Below, one piece after another: positions 1 to 9,700 of a stretch of 64,000 bases of DNA. The stretch's first letter is position 1. Each line of letters starts with the position of its first letter. Below the pieces are notes generated by a model that did no database searches, was not told where the DNA came from, and saw only the letters and a list, made by a program, of their open reading frames with translations. The DNA lies in assembly GCA_019694455.1 (NCBI GenBank), contig JAIBBY010000021.1:1-64000 (forward strand). The letters run 5' to 3'. A program made the translations under genes and the position numbers. This stretch comes from Pirellulales bacterium (GTDB lineage Bacteria > Planctomycetota > Planctomycetia > Pirellulales > JAEUIK01).

Positions 1-648
1 CCTCCGCTGGTTCACAAGGCGTTCCGGAGTTGGCGCGGCGACGAGCGCGTGTACATCGGCCCGCTGCGCGACGCCAGCGAATCGCCAGACCGGCAACTGT
101 CGATCTCCGGCATCGGTCGACTCAACGCGTCGCTGGTCGAGCAGCTCGATGGCGGCTTGGGCGATCTGCTGCACTACGGCGACGCCATTTCCATGGCGCA
201 CTCGATCGAGGCGCGCGTGCCGTTCTTGGATTATCGCCTGGTGGAGTTTTGTATTCGGTTGCCGGGCGAATACAAATTTCGCGCCGGTCGCGGGAAGGCG
301 GTGCTACGCGAGGCGGTCAAAAAATTGGTTCCCGCCGAGATTCTGGACAATCGCAAGAAGTTGGGTTTTCCCACCCCCATCGCGCGCTGGTTTCGCGAGC
401 AACCCGAGAACACCGTCTACCCGGTGCTGCGCAGCGAAACCTGCCGCCGGCGAGGTATTTTTTCTCCGGCGGAAATGGAGTCGGCCATCGCGCAGCACGT
501 AGCGGGCAAACAAGACTTTTCGAGCAATATTTATCGCTGGCTGCTCACGGAACTTTGGTTCCAGGAGTTTATCGATCAGCGCCCCGCAGCGAGACACGAT
601 TGGTCTGCGCCGGACGCCAAGCGTATGGCCGAAGTCGCCGCCGCCTGA
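1..648 (+). CDS. Asparagine synthetase-like amidotransferase, C-terminal part (5' truncated by window)
   Basis: This is the last 215 residues of an AsnB-type glutamine-hydrolysing asparagine synthetase; the frame is open from base 1. The synthetase half shows the family's typical end: GDAISMAHSIEARVPFLD, then FCIRLPGEYKF, then KKLGFPTPIARWF. The glutaminase half and the ATP-binding loop lie outside the window. Known family members transfer glutamine-derived ammonia to aspartate or, in polysaccharide clusters, amidate sugar acids or peptides. With two glycosyltransferases and a nucleotide-sugar dehydrogenase downstream, a role in exopolysaccharide modification is plausible but is inferred from context only. 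The stop is at 646-648, followed by 267 bases without a convincing gene. Confidence 0.85.
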   Translation, partial: PPLVHKAFRSWRGDERVYIGPLRDASESPDRQLSISGIGRLNASLVEQLDGGLGDLLHYGDAISMAHSIEARVPFLDYRLVEFCIRLPGEYKFRAGRGKAVLREAVKKLVPAEILDNRKKLGFPTPIARWFREQPENTVYPVLRSETCRRRGIFSPAEMESAIAQHVAGKQDFSSNIYRWLLTELWFQEFIDQRPAARHDWSAPDAKRMAEVAAA

Positions 649-915
649 GTGGATTAATACGGGACGTACGACTTACAGGCCACATGGCGGTGGAAGCATG
701 TTCATCATTTCTCTGGCAGGCCATTCCGCCCAAGCTGTCGTCAGCGTAATCTGTAGGATGCGAAGCCGCCGGTTGGGCCGCGCTGTGGACTGCTCCGCAG
801 GCAGTCGCGCGCGACTCACTGGCAGGCAAACTGATGACCGGCGGGATCTACGCGCCGGATACCCCATCTCAATTGGATATTCCCGGTTGCGTCTCGCTTG
901 CCAAGGGGCGACTGC
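649..915. other. Intergenic stretch, no gene seen
   Basis: This gap lies between the amidotransferase and the first glycosyltransferase. Short open frames exist but none has a recognisable product or a good ribosome-binding site. No clear promoter or terminator hairpin was seen. Confidence 0.5.
903..908 (+). promoter_or_regulatory. Shine-Dalgarno that fixes the GTG start at 916
   Basis: AAGGGG lies 7 bases before a GTG at 916. The longest open frame would begin at a TTG (898) upstream of this site, so the GTG is preferred. Confidence 0.6.
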
Positions 916-2223
916 GTGAGTTTAGGTTTTCGCAAGCGAAACGAGCCATCAGGTCAGCCGGGGGAGCGCTGGGTGATCGTCACCCAGTATTACCCCCCCG
1001 AGCCGGGGGCGCCGCAGATTCGCCTGCACACTTTGGCGACACGCTTGAAAGCGGCCGGCATCGATGTGCGCGTGCTGACCGGCATGCCCAACTACCCGGT
1101 GGGCGTGATTCACGAGAAGTATCGCGGCAAGCTGCACTCGACCGAAACGATCGATGGGATCGAAGTGCAGCGGGTATGGCTCTATCCGGCGACAGGGCGT
1201 AAGTTCCTCAGGCGGTTGGCCAACTATCTTTCGTTCACATTCACAGCCACGTGTTACCTGCTGTTCATGCCGCGGGTCGATGTGTTGTTCGTCGAGTCGC
1301 AACCCATCTCGCTCGGCATCGCCGGCGTGTTGATGAAGTGGTTTCGCGGCGTGCCGTATGTCTACAACATTCCCGACCTACAGGCCGACTCCGCCAAGCA
1401 ACTGGGCTTTATTGGCGCGCGGCTGTTGCTCTCCATCGCAGTGATGATGGAAAACCTGTTCATGCGGCAATCGTGGACCGTGGCCACCGTGACGCATCGC
1501 TTTATCGACTACTATGTCGAGCGCGGGATTCCGCGCCGCAAACTGACCTTCTTGCCCAACGGCGCCGACACCGCCGTCCTCAAGCCGCTTCCCTACGACG
1601 AAGAATACGCGCGCCGCATGGGCGTGCTCGGCAAGAAGGCCTTTGTGTATGCCGGCACCCACGCTTATTACCACGGCCTGGAGGTCTTGATCGAGGCCGC
1701 GCGCAAACTGACCGATCGCGACGACATTGTGATCTTGCTCGTCGGACAAGGGCCGGTGCGCGAGAATCTCAAGCGCATGGCGCGCATCTATGGCCTGAAC
1801 AACGTGCTGTTTGGCGATTCGCCCTTCTCCGAGATGCCGCGTTTGATGTCGATCACCTACTCTTCGCTGGTGGTGATGAAAGACATCGAAACCGCGGAGA
1901 AGATGCGGCTTTCCAAGACGTTTCCGCCGTTGGCCTGCGGGGTGCCGGTGCTGCATTCGGGCCGTGGTGAGGCGGCCGATCTGCTCATAGAGCACGATTG
2001 CGGTCTTTGCGCGCCCCCCGACTCGCCCAGCGAATTGGCCGCCGCCATTCGCCGGCTGGCCGACCAACCAGAACTTCGCGATCGGTTGGGGCAAAACGGC
2101 GTGCGCTTCATTCAGCAAAACCTTTCCTGGTCGCGGATCATTGCCAACTGGCTGGAACAACTGCGACAATTGCCGCCCCATGCCGCTCCGCCGCTCGAGC
2201 CCGAACACGCTGGTGCGCACTGA
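916..2223 (+). CDS. Glycosyltransferase family 4 (WcaI-like)
   Basis: A 435-residue GT-B fold glycosyltransferase resembling WcaI of colanic acid synthesis, expected to transfer a sugar from a nucleotide donor onto a lipid-linked glycan at the inner face of the membrane. The N-terminal Rossmann half opens with VIVTQYYPPEPGAPQIRLH, and a conserved MPNYPVG follows. The donor-binding C-terminal half includes FVYAGTHAYYHGLEVL and ending helices around a conserved CGVPVLHSGRGEAADL. The GTG start at 916 is chosen because AAGGGG sits 7 bases upstream. The stop overlaps the ATG of the dehydrogenase (TGATG), so the two are translationally coupled. It is paralogous to the gene at 3639-4871. The acceptor and donor cannot be read from sequence. 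Confidence 0.88.
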   Translation: MSLGFRKRNEPSGQPGERWVIVTQYYPPEPGAPQIRLHTLATRLKAAGIDVRVLTGMPNYPVGVIHEKYRGKLHSTETIDGIEVQRVWLYPATGRKFLRRLANYLSFTFTATCYLLFMPRVDVLFVESQPISLGIAGVLMKWFRGVPYVYNIPDLQADSAKQLGFIGARLLLSIAVMMENLFMRQSWTVATVTHRFIDYYVERGIPRRKLTFLPNGADTAVLKPLPYDEEYARRMGVLGKKAFVYAGTHAYYHGLEVLIEAARKLTDRDDIVILLVGQGPVRENLKRMARIYGLNNVLFGDSPFSEMPRLMSITYSSLVVMKDIETAEKMRLSKTFPPLACGVPVLHSGRGEAADLLIEHDCGLCAPPDSPSELAAAIRRLADQPELRDRLGQNGVRFIQQNLSWSRIIANWLEQLRQLPPHAAPPLEPEHAGAH

Positions 2224-3590
2224 TGTCCGCTAGCCCCACAGCCCCCACCTCCACCTCGGGCCGCGTGATCGCGTTGTTTGGCCTGGGCTATGTCGGTTCG
2301 GTCTCGGCCTGCTGCCTGGCACGGGCAGGGCATCGGGTGATTGGCGTCGAGATCGTGCCGCAAAAGGTTGAGGCGATCAACCGCGGCGAGATCACCTTTG
2401 TCGAACCGGGGCTCGGCGAGCTGGCGCGCGACATGGTCGCCGCCGGCCGACTGAGCGCCACCGCCGACGTGGCCGCCGCCGTGGACGCCGCCGACACCTC
2501 GTTCATCTGCGTCGGCACGCCGGGCCAGCCGTCTGGCGCGCCCGACTATTCGCGCTTGTACCAGGTGTGCAAGTCGATCGGCCGCGTGCTGGCGAACAAG
2601 CCCGGCACGCACGACGTTGTGATTCGCTCCACGATCCTGCCGGGCACCGCCGAACAATGCGCCCTGATCGTGAGCGAGACCTCGGGCAAACGTGAAGGGG
2701 AAGGTTTTCGGGTGCTGGTCAATCCCGAGTTCTTGCGCGAGGGGACGGCGCTGGCCGATTACCAAAGCCCGCCGTTCACCGTGATTGGCGCCGAGAGCGA
2801 GGCGGACGCCGCCGCCCTGCGCGCGCTCTATGCCGAGTTGCCGGCCGCGCTATTCGTGGTCCCGCGGCGCGAAGCGGAAATCATCAAGTATTCGTGCAAT
2901 CTGTTCCACGCGGTCAAGGTGGTCTTTGGCAACGAGATAGGGCGGCTTTGCAAAGCGGCCGGCATCGACAGTCATCGCGTGATGGACATCTTTTGTCACG
3001 ACGAAAAGCTGAACCTGTCGCGTTACTACCTCAAGCCGGGCTATGCGTATGGCGGTTCCTGCCTGCCGAAGGATCTGCGCGCGATACTGGGCTATGGCCG
3101 ACAGCAAGTGCTGGATCTGCCCATGCTCAACTCGATCGACGAGAGCAACTGGCAGCAGATCGAGCAGGGCTTTCGATTGATCGCCGAGCGCCAGCGCCGC
3201 AAGATCGGCATGGTCGGTTTATCGTTCAAATCATCGACCGACGACCTGCGCGAGAGCCCCTTGGTGCTCTTGGCGCAGATGTTGGTCGAAAATGGTTTTG
3301 AGCTGCGGATCTTTGATCCCAATGTGGTGGTTGCGGAACTATTGGGGGAAAACAAGACTTACGTGGAAAAGCGGTTGCCAACCGCCGACAGGCTGGTGAC
3401 CACCGACCTGGCCGAGATGCTGGCCTGGGCCGAATGTCTGGTTATTGGCAATCGGCTACCGGCGGCCAAGACGGCGCTAGAGCAAGCGCGGCCCGATCAA
3501 TGCGTGATCGACCTGGTGCGGGCGGAACAAAACATCGACACACGCGCGGAATATCACGGACTGGGCTGGGTCGCCCGGCCGGCGAATTGA
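2223..3590 (+). CDS. GDP-mannose 6-dehydrogenase-like UDP/GDP-sugar dehydrogenase
   Basis: A 455-residue NAD-dependent nucleotide-sugar dehydrogenase that oxidises C6 of a GDP- or UDP-hexose to the uronic acid. The N-terminal NAD site is ALFGLGYVGS. The catalytic cysteine is C280 in AYGGSCLPKDLRA. The central segment NPEFLREGTALADY and the string HDEKLNLSRYYLKPG fit GDP-mannose dehydrogenase (AlgD) better than UDP-glucose dehydrogenase, so GDP-mannuronate is the favoured product, by family resemblance. The C-terminal domain has KIGMVGLSFKSSTDDLRESP. Translation starts at ATG 2223, overlapping the upstream stop. It sits between two WcaI-like glycosyltransferases, which suggests a uronic-acid-containing exopolysaccharide. 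Confidence 0.85.
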   Translation: MSASPTAPTSTSGRVIALFGLGYVGSVSACCLARAGHRVIGVEIVPQKVEAINRGEITFVEPGLGELARDMVAAGRLSATADVAAAVDAADTSFICVGTPGQPSGAPDYSRLYQVCKSIGRVLANKPGTHDVVIRSTILPGTAEQCALIVSETSGKREGEGFRVLVNPEFLREGTALADYQSPPFTVIGAESEADAAALRALYAELPAALFVVPRREAEIIKYSCNLFHAVKVVFGNEIGRLCKAAGIDSHRVMDIFCHDEKLNLSRYYLKPGYAYGGSCLPKDLRAILGYGRQQVLDLPMLNSIDESNWQQIEQGFRLIAERQRRKIGMVGLSFKSSTDDLRESPLVLLAQMLVENGFELRIFDPNVVVAELLGENKTYVEKRLPTADRLVTTDLAEMLAWAECLVIGNRLPAAKTALEQARPDQCVIDLVRAEQNIDTRAEYHGLGWVARPAN

Positions 3591-3638
3591 CGAAAGGAAG
3601 CGGACCGCGGGGAGGCGATTCGCGCGACGAAGAGCGAC

Positions 3639-4871
3639 ATGCGGATACTCTTTCTGACGCAATACTTCCCCCCGGAAATGGGCGCGCCCCAGGTGCGGCT
3701 TTCCGAATTGGGCGAGCGCCTGATTGATCGCGGTTGGCAGGCCGAAGCTTTGACCGCGCTGCCGAACTATCCCACCGGCAAGATCATCGGCGATTACTCT
3801 CCGTGGCGCTGCGTTGAAGAAACGGTGGGGCGCATCCGCACGGTGCGCGTGCCGCTCTATCCGGCCAAGACCGGCTTCATCAAACGGTTGTTCTCCTACT
3901 TCTCGTTTGTGCTGAGCGCCTCTTGGTACGGCCCCAAACGCTGCCAACGGCCAGATGTCATGCTCGTCGAGTCGCCGCCGCTGTTCATCGGCTACGCGGC
4001 GCGCTACCTGGCCTGGCGCTGGAAGTGTCCTTATGTGTTCAATGTCAGCGACCTGTGGCCCGAGTCGGCGATCCGCATGGGTGTGCTGCAGCCGGGCATG
4101 GCCGCGCGCATGGCCGAGCGATTGGAGCTGTCGCTGTATCGCAACGCGGCGGCGATCACCGGCCAATCCGAGGAGATCATCGCGGCCATACGCAAGCGCG
4201 CGCCGGAAACTCCCAACGAAGTCATCACCAATGGCGTCGCGCCAGAGCGATTTGGCAAACAAGCGGTCGATGGCGACGTGCGCGACCTGTTGGGCGACGA
4301 ACCGGGGCCAGTGTTCACTTATGCCGGTCTGTTGGGCTTGGCGCAAGGGCTGGATCAACTGCTCGACATCGCGCAACAGTGGCCCGCCGACATGCCCGGC
4401 CGGTTCTTGATGGTTGGCGACGGACCGGCCCGCGAGGTGCTCGAGCGCCGCATTCGCGAGGAAGGGATCACGCGCGCGCGCATCGTGGGCCCGCAACCGC
4501 GCGAGCGCGTCCCGGCGCTATTGGCCGCCTCCGATGTGGCCTTTATTAGCCTGGGGATGAGCATACCGGGCGCGGTGCCGAGCAAAATCTATGAAGCGAT
4601 GGCCTCCAGCTTGCCGATTCTGCTGATCGCCGATGGCGAGCCGGCGCGGCGCGTCGAGCGCGCGGGCTGCGGACTGGTGGTTTCGCCCGGCAATGTGGCG
4701 GCGGCCCGTGACGCCTGTTTGCGCTTGGCTCAAGACTATGAGCTGCGCAAGAGTCTCGGCGAGTCAGGTCGCATCGCGGCGGAGACCGACTACAATCGGC
4801 AGCGCATCGCCGATCGGCTCGATGGCTTTTTAACGCGCGTGGTCGAGAACACTCCCGCCGCAGCCAAGTGA
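3639..4871 (+). CDS. Glycosyltransferase family 4 (WcaI-like)
   Basis: A 410-residue GT-B glycosyltransferase and second paralogue of the gene at 916-2223. It shares the opening ILFLTQYFPPEMGAPQVRLS, the ALPNYPTGKI motif and a YNR-type C-terminus. The donor-binding half shows VFTYAGLLGLAQGLDQLL and a conserved GAVPSKIYEAMASSLPILL, where the glutamate is the usual nucleotide-ribose ligand of GT4 enzymes. It follows the GDP-mannose dehydrogenase by 48 bases and is probably the last gene of that operon. The ATG at 3639 has only a weak upstream GAAGAG as ribosome-binding site. The sugar specificity is unknown. Confidence 0.87.
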   Translation: MRILFLTQYFPPEMGAPQVRLSELGERLIDRGWQAEALTALPNYPTGKIIGDYSPWRCVEETVGRIRTVRVPLYPAKTGFIKRLFSYFSFVLSASWYGPKRCQRPDVMLVESPPLFIGYAARYLAWRWKCPYVFNVSDLWPESAIRMGVLQPGMAARMAERLELSLYRNAAAITGQSEEIIAAIRKRAPETPNEVITNGVAPERFGKQAVDGDVRDLLGDEPGPVFTYAGLLGLAQGLDQLLDIAQQWPADMPGRFLMVGDGPAREVLERRIREEGITRARIVGPQPRERVPALLAASDVAFISLGMSIPGAVPSKIYEAMASSLPILLIADGEPARRVERAGCGLVVSPGNVAAARDACLRLAQDYELRKSLGESGRIAAETDYNRQRIADRLDGFLTRVVENTPAAAK

Positions 4872-4936
4872 CTTCGGCGGTCTGACGACAGAGGTTGATG
4901 TCGTCGGCATGCGCTATCGACCCAAACCCGCAGGAT

Positions 4937-4941
4937 GGGAG
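4937..4941 (+). promoter_or_regulatory. Shine-Dalgarno that favours the sulfatase ATG at 4947
   Basis: GGGAG lies 5 bases before the ATG at 4947. The alternative in-frame ATG at 4935 has no properly spaced site. Confidence 0.5.
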
Positions 4942-4946
4942 CGACT

Positions 4947-6689
4947 ATGTATCGCTGGCTGACGCTGCTTGGGTTGGCCGTTTGTTTGCTATCGCAGCAG
5001 ACCCGCGCGGCCGAGCGCCCCAACATTCTATTGATCATCACCGACGATCAAGGCTATGGCGATCTGGGCGCGCACGGCAATCCGCTGATTCACACCCCGG
5101 CGCTCGATCGATTGGCAAGTGAATCGGTCGAATTGACGCGCTTCTACGTCTCCCCCGTTTGCGCGCCGACACGCGCCAGCCTGCTCACCGGCCGTTACAA
5201 CTATCGCACCGGCGTCACCGACACCTATCACGGCCGGGCGATGATGCGCGCCGCCGAGGTTACGCTGGCCGAGCACCTCGCGTCCGCAGGTTACGCCACC
5301 GGCATTTTTGGCAAGTGGCATCTGGGAGACAACTATCCGCTGCGGCCCATGGATCAGGGGTTTCAAACGTCGCTGGTGCATCGCGGCGGCGGCATTGGTC
5401 AGGCGTCGGACGCGCGCGACGGGCGCAGCTACTTCGATCCCATTCTCTTTCGCAATGGACAGCTTGAAAAACAACAGGGGTATGTGAGCGACGTCATCAC
5501 GCGCGAGGCGGAACGCTTCATCGCCCAGCATGCGACCGGCGCGGAGCCTTGGTTTTGCTATCTGGCGTTCAATGCGCCCCATGTGCCGTTGGAGGTGCCA
5601 GACGCCGATCGCCTGCGCTATGCCAACATCGATCCCGCGGCGCAGCCTCAAATCGGCAATCCGCCAGACAAAAAGCTCGATGCCGACGTACTGGCCCGCG
5701 TGTACGGCATGGTGACCAATATCGACGACAACGTGGGCAGGCTCCTATCGCGCCTCGATCAACTTGGCGCCCGCGAGAACACGGTGGTGATCTTTATGAC
5801 CGACAACGGCCCGCAGCAGGCGCGGTATGTCGGCGGTCTCAAGGGGCGCAAAGGAACCGTGTACGAGGGGGGCATCCGCGTGCCGTGCCTGGTGCGCTGG
5901 CCGGGCACACTCGCGCCGCGCAAGGTCGAGTCGGTCGCCGCGCATATCGACCTGACGCCCACGCTCCTGGAGTTTGCCGATTGTCGGCCGCAAGCGCAGT
6001 TCGACGGCGTGAGCCTGGCGCCGCTGCTCCAAGGAGCGGCGACAGACCTGCCGCAGCGAACGCTCTTCTTTCAGTGGCATCGGGGCGACGCGCCAGAGCG
6101 TTATCGAGGGTTTGCCGCTCGCTCGAACGAGTGGAAGCTGCTGCGGATCGATCCCGGCCGCGACGACGCGCTCGCCCTGCCAGAGCAGTTTGAACTCTAT
6201 CGCATCGCCGACGACCCGTACGAATTGCACAACGTCGCCGCTAGCGAGCCCGAGATCGTCGCCGATCTCAAACAACAGTACGACGCCTGGCTAGCCGACG
6301 TGGGCGCCGAGCATAGCTACGCGCCGGTGCGTCCTGTGCTCGGCACGCCGCACGAGAACCCCGCGACCCTCACCCCGCAAGATTGGCGCGCCGGCGACCA
6401 AAAGTGGACTCGCGACACCATCGGCCAGTGGGAAGTGGATTTTGGCTTGGCCGGCGATTATCAGGTGACCGTCGAGTTGCCGCGCCGCGTCAGCGGCACG
6501 GTCGCACTGAATGTGGGCGCAGCGCATCAAGAGCTAGCGATCGAAGACGCGGAGACCGCGCGATTCACTTTGGCTCCGATCGCGGCGGGACCGGCGGCGA
6601 TTCGCGCCGTCGCGGTCGCCAACGGCGATGAAGTCGGCCCCGATCGGATTATCGTCGAGCGGGTCGGCTCGCCGGGCCGCAAACCATAG
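4947..6689 (+). CDS. Exported formylglycine-dependent sulfatase
   Basis: A 580-residue type I sulfatase (alkaline phosphatase superfamily) that hydrolyses sulfate esters after export. A signal peptide covers about residues 1-25 (MYRWLTLLGLAVCLLSQQT...). The mature start RPNILLIITDDQGYGDLG carries the metal-binding aspartates. C72 in CAPTRASLLTGR is the residue converted to formylglycine. GIFGKWHLGD and FMTDNGPQ are further active-site segments. After the sulfatase domain there is an extra C-terminal beta-rich region of about 120 residues. It precedes a PSD1-type cytochrome and a DUF1501 protein, the usual planctomycete arrangement for sulfated polysaccharide use. The natural substrate is unknown. 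Confidence 0.92.
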   Translation: MYRWLTLLGLAVCLLSQQTRAAERPNILLIITDDQGYGDLGAHGNPLIHTPALDRLASESVELTRFYVSPVCAPTRASLLTGRYNYRTGVTDTYHGRAMMRAAEVTLAEHLASAGYATGIFGKWHLGDNYPLRPMDQGFQTSLVHRGGGIGQASDARDGRSYFDPILFRNGQLEKQQGYVSDVITREAERFIAQHATGAEPWFCYLAFNAPHVPLEVPDADRLRYANIDPAAQPQIGNPPDKKLDADVLARVYGMVTNIDDNVGRLLSRLDQLGARENTVVIFMTDNGPQQARYVGGLKGRKGTVYEGGIRVPCLVRWPGTLAPRKVESVAAHIDLTPTLLEFADCRPQAQFDGVSLAPLLQGAATDLPQRTLFFQWHRGDAPERYRGFAARSNEWKLLRIDPGRDDALALPEQFELYRIADDPYELHNVAASEPEIVADLKQQYDAWLADVGAEHSYAPVRPVLGTPHENPATLTPQDWRAGDQKWTRDTIGQWEVDFGLAGDYQVTVELPRRVSGTVALNVGAAHQELAIEDAETARFTLAPIAAGPAAIRAVAVANGDEVGPDRIIVERVGSPGRKP

Positions 6690-6756
6690 ACAGTGGCCGC
6701 CGTGGCGTTTGTAATGGTGGCAGTCGCACCGCCTGCAACCGTCGCGCGAGCCGTCG

Positions 6757-9700
6757 ATGTCGCGAACTGTTCTACGTTGGCTACCGCTGAGCGCGCTGGC
6801 GCTCTGCGCGGCGCTGGGGGGCGCGGCGCGAGGCGACGATAGCGCGCCGCGCTTCGAACCGGCCGATATCGAGTTCTTCGAAAACAACGTGCGTCCCATT
6901 CTGGTCGCCCGCTGCCACGAGTGTCACAGCGCCAGTGAGCAAAAGGGCAACTTGCGACTCGACTCGCGCGCCGCCGCGCTGACGGGCGGCGACACCGGCC
7001 CGGCGCTCGTGCCTGCCAAGCCCGACGAGAGCCTGCTGGTCGACGCGATCCGCTACGGCGACACCTATCAGATGCCCCCCAAGTCGCAATTGCCAGCGGC
7101 GGAGATCGACGCGCTGACCGAGTGGGTGCGGCGCGGCGCTCCCTGGCCGGCGGAAGCCGCCACGGCCAGCGCGGCGCCGGCGAAGGCGTTCGATCTTGCC
7201 CAGCGCGCCCAGCACTGGTCGTTGCAACCGATCACCGATCCGCCGGCGCCCAAGCCACAAACCGCCGGCTGGTCGCGCACGTCGGTCGATCGCTTTCTCT
7301 TGGCGCGGCTCGAGTCCGCCGGCGTTGCGCCCAACCCACCGGCCGACAAGCGAACGCTCTTGCGGCGAGTGACCTTCGATTTGATTGGCCTGCCTCCCAC
7401 GCCGGACGAGATTCAATCGTTTCTGGCCGACGAGTCGCCACAAGCCTATGAGCAGGTCGTTGAGCGACTGCTCGCCTCGCCCCACTATGGCGAGCGCTGG
7501 GGGCGACATTGGCTCGACCTGGTTCGTTACGCCGAAACGTATGGGCATGAGTTCGATCGCGACATACCAAACGCCTATCGCTATCGCGACTATGTGATTC
7601 GCGCCTTCAACACCGATGTGCCCTACGATCAGTTTGTGCTGGAGCACCTGGCGGGCGACCTGCTGCCGACGCCGCGCGTGAACGAGGCCGAGCGCATCAA
7701 CGAATCGGTGATCGGCACGGGCTATTGGTTCCTCGGCGAGTCGACCCATTCGCCAGTCGACGTGCGCGCCGACGAGGCCAACCGCATCGACAATCAGATC
7801 GATGTGTTCGGCAAGGCGTTCCTTGGCCTGACGATCGCCTGCGCCCGCTGCCACGATCACAAGTTCGACGCGATCAAGACGCAAGACTATTACGGCCTGG
7901 CCGGTTATCTGCAAAGTTCGCGCTACGATCAGGCGTTTATCGATCTGCCCGGCGTCTTCGCGCCGCATCTGGCGCAGCTTGAGTCGTTGGCGGCCGACGA
8001 GCGCCAACATGCCGCGCGGCTGCGCGACGCGGCGCGCCAGCATGCGACTGAGTGGGCGGCGACTGTCTTTGCGGCGCTGGCAACCGACGAGGCGACGCAG
8101 CGCGCCGCCGCTGACCCCGCCGATCCGCTGTATGCTTGGGGGGCGCTCTCGGCGCTTGCCGCCGACGCCAGCGTCGATCAGTTTGCCGCCGAGCGAAACA
8201 AAATCGCCGAACGACTCAAGACGGCCAGCCAAGCTAATCCACCGGCTGACGCGGTCGAAATCGCCTCGTTCACTCGCGCTGACTGGGGCGACTGGGTCGC
8301 CAGCGGGCAGGCGTTCGGCGCTGGCCCCGCACCGGCCGAGGGTCATCTGTCGCTGCCAGCGGCGCATAGCGGCCGGCTGGCGGGCAAACTGCGAGGCACG
8401 CTCCGCTCGCCGACCTTCACGATCGAAAAGCCAAAATTCTTGTATCTCTTGGCGGGCACGTCGGGGCGGGTGCGACTGATCGTCGACGGCCTGCAGCTGA
8501 TTCAGTATCCCATCTATGGCGGACTGGGAATCAAGCCCGCCAGCTCGCGGGCCCGGTGGCATGTGCAGGACGTGAGCAAATGGATTGGGCATCGAGCGTA
8601 TCTGGAATTGCTCGATGAGGACGATGGCTATCTGGCCTTGATGCGCGTCGCCGCCGCCGATGGTGAGTTGGCCGTCCCGGCCACCAGCGCCCCGATCCAC
8701 GCGCTGGCGGCCGACACCGGCATCGCTTCGCTCGCCGCGCTCCGCGAAGCGTACGAGCGATTGATCGCCCGCATACTGGCCGGCGAAGAGACCGCTGCCG
8801 ATCTGGTGGCGTGGGTCAGGCCGGCCCTCTCCCGCGCGGTGGCCGCCGTGCCGGGCGCCGAATCGCTGGTGGCCGAGCAGGCCAGACTGGTCGCGCGGCG
8901 AGAATCGCTCGAGGCGGCGCTCCCCGTGCCGCGCCAAGCGCTGGCCATGGCCGACGGTACGGGCGAGAACGAGCGGATCTTCATTCGTGGCAACCACAAG
9001 AACCTTGGCGCCGAGGCGCCGCGCCGCAATCTGGAGGCGCTGTCCGGCGACAATCAACCCGCCCCCATCAGCGGCAGCGGACGCCTGGAACTGGCGCGCC
9101 GGCTGGTCGATCCGACTAATCCGCTCGTCGCGCGCGTGCTGGTCAATCGCGTTTGGAAGCATCATTTTGGAGAAGGCCTTGTCTCGACCCCAGACGATTT
9201 CGGCGCGATGGGTCAGCCGCCCACGCATCCCGAATTGCTCGATCACCTAGCCACGCTGTTCGTGCGCGAAGGCTGGTCGATCAAGCAACTGCATCGCCTG
9301 CTGCTGCTGTCGAGCGCTTATCAAATGTCGAGCGCCGCGCGCCCCGAGTTGGCTTCGATCGATCCGCAGAACAAGCTGCTGCATCGGATGCCGATTCGAC
9401 GACTGGAGGCCGAGAGCGTCCGCGACGCCCTGCTGGCGGTCTCCGGCCGGCTAGATTCCACGATCGGCGGGCCGAGCGTGCCGCCACACCTCACCGAGTT
9501 CATGCAAGGACGCGGGCGGCCGGAGCAATCGGGACCGCTCGATGGCGGCAACCGCCGCAGTATCTATCTCAATCTGCGCCGCAACTTCTTGCCGCCATTC
9601 TTGTTGGCGTTCGATTATCCCACGCCGTTCACTACCATCGGCCGGCGCAGCGTATCGAACGTGCCGGCGCAGGCGCTCAGCTTGCTCAACAACCCGTTCG

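Noticed and set aside
6781-9246. 821-codon minus-strand frame opposite the PSD1 gene
   Set aside because: It is a shadow of the real gene, with no recognisable domain and no ribosome-binding site.
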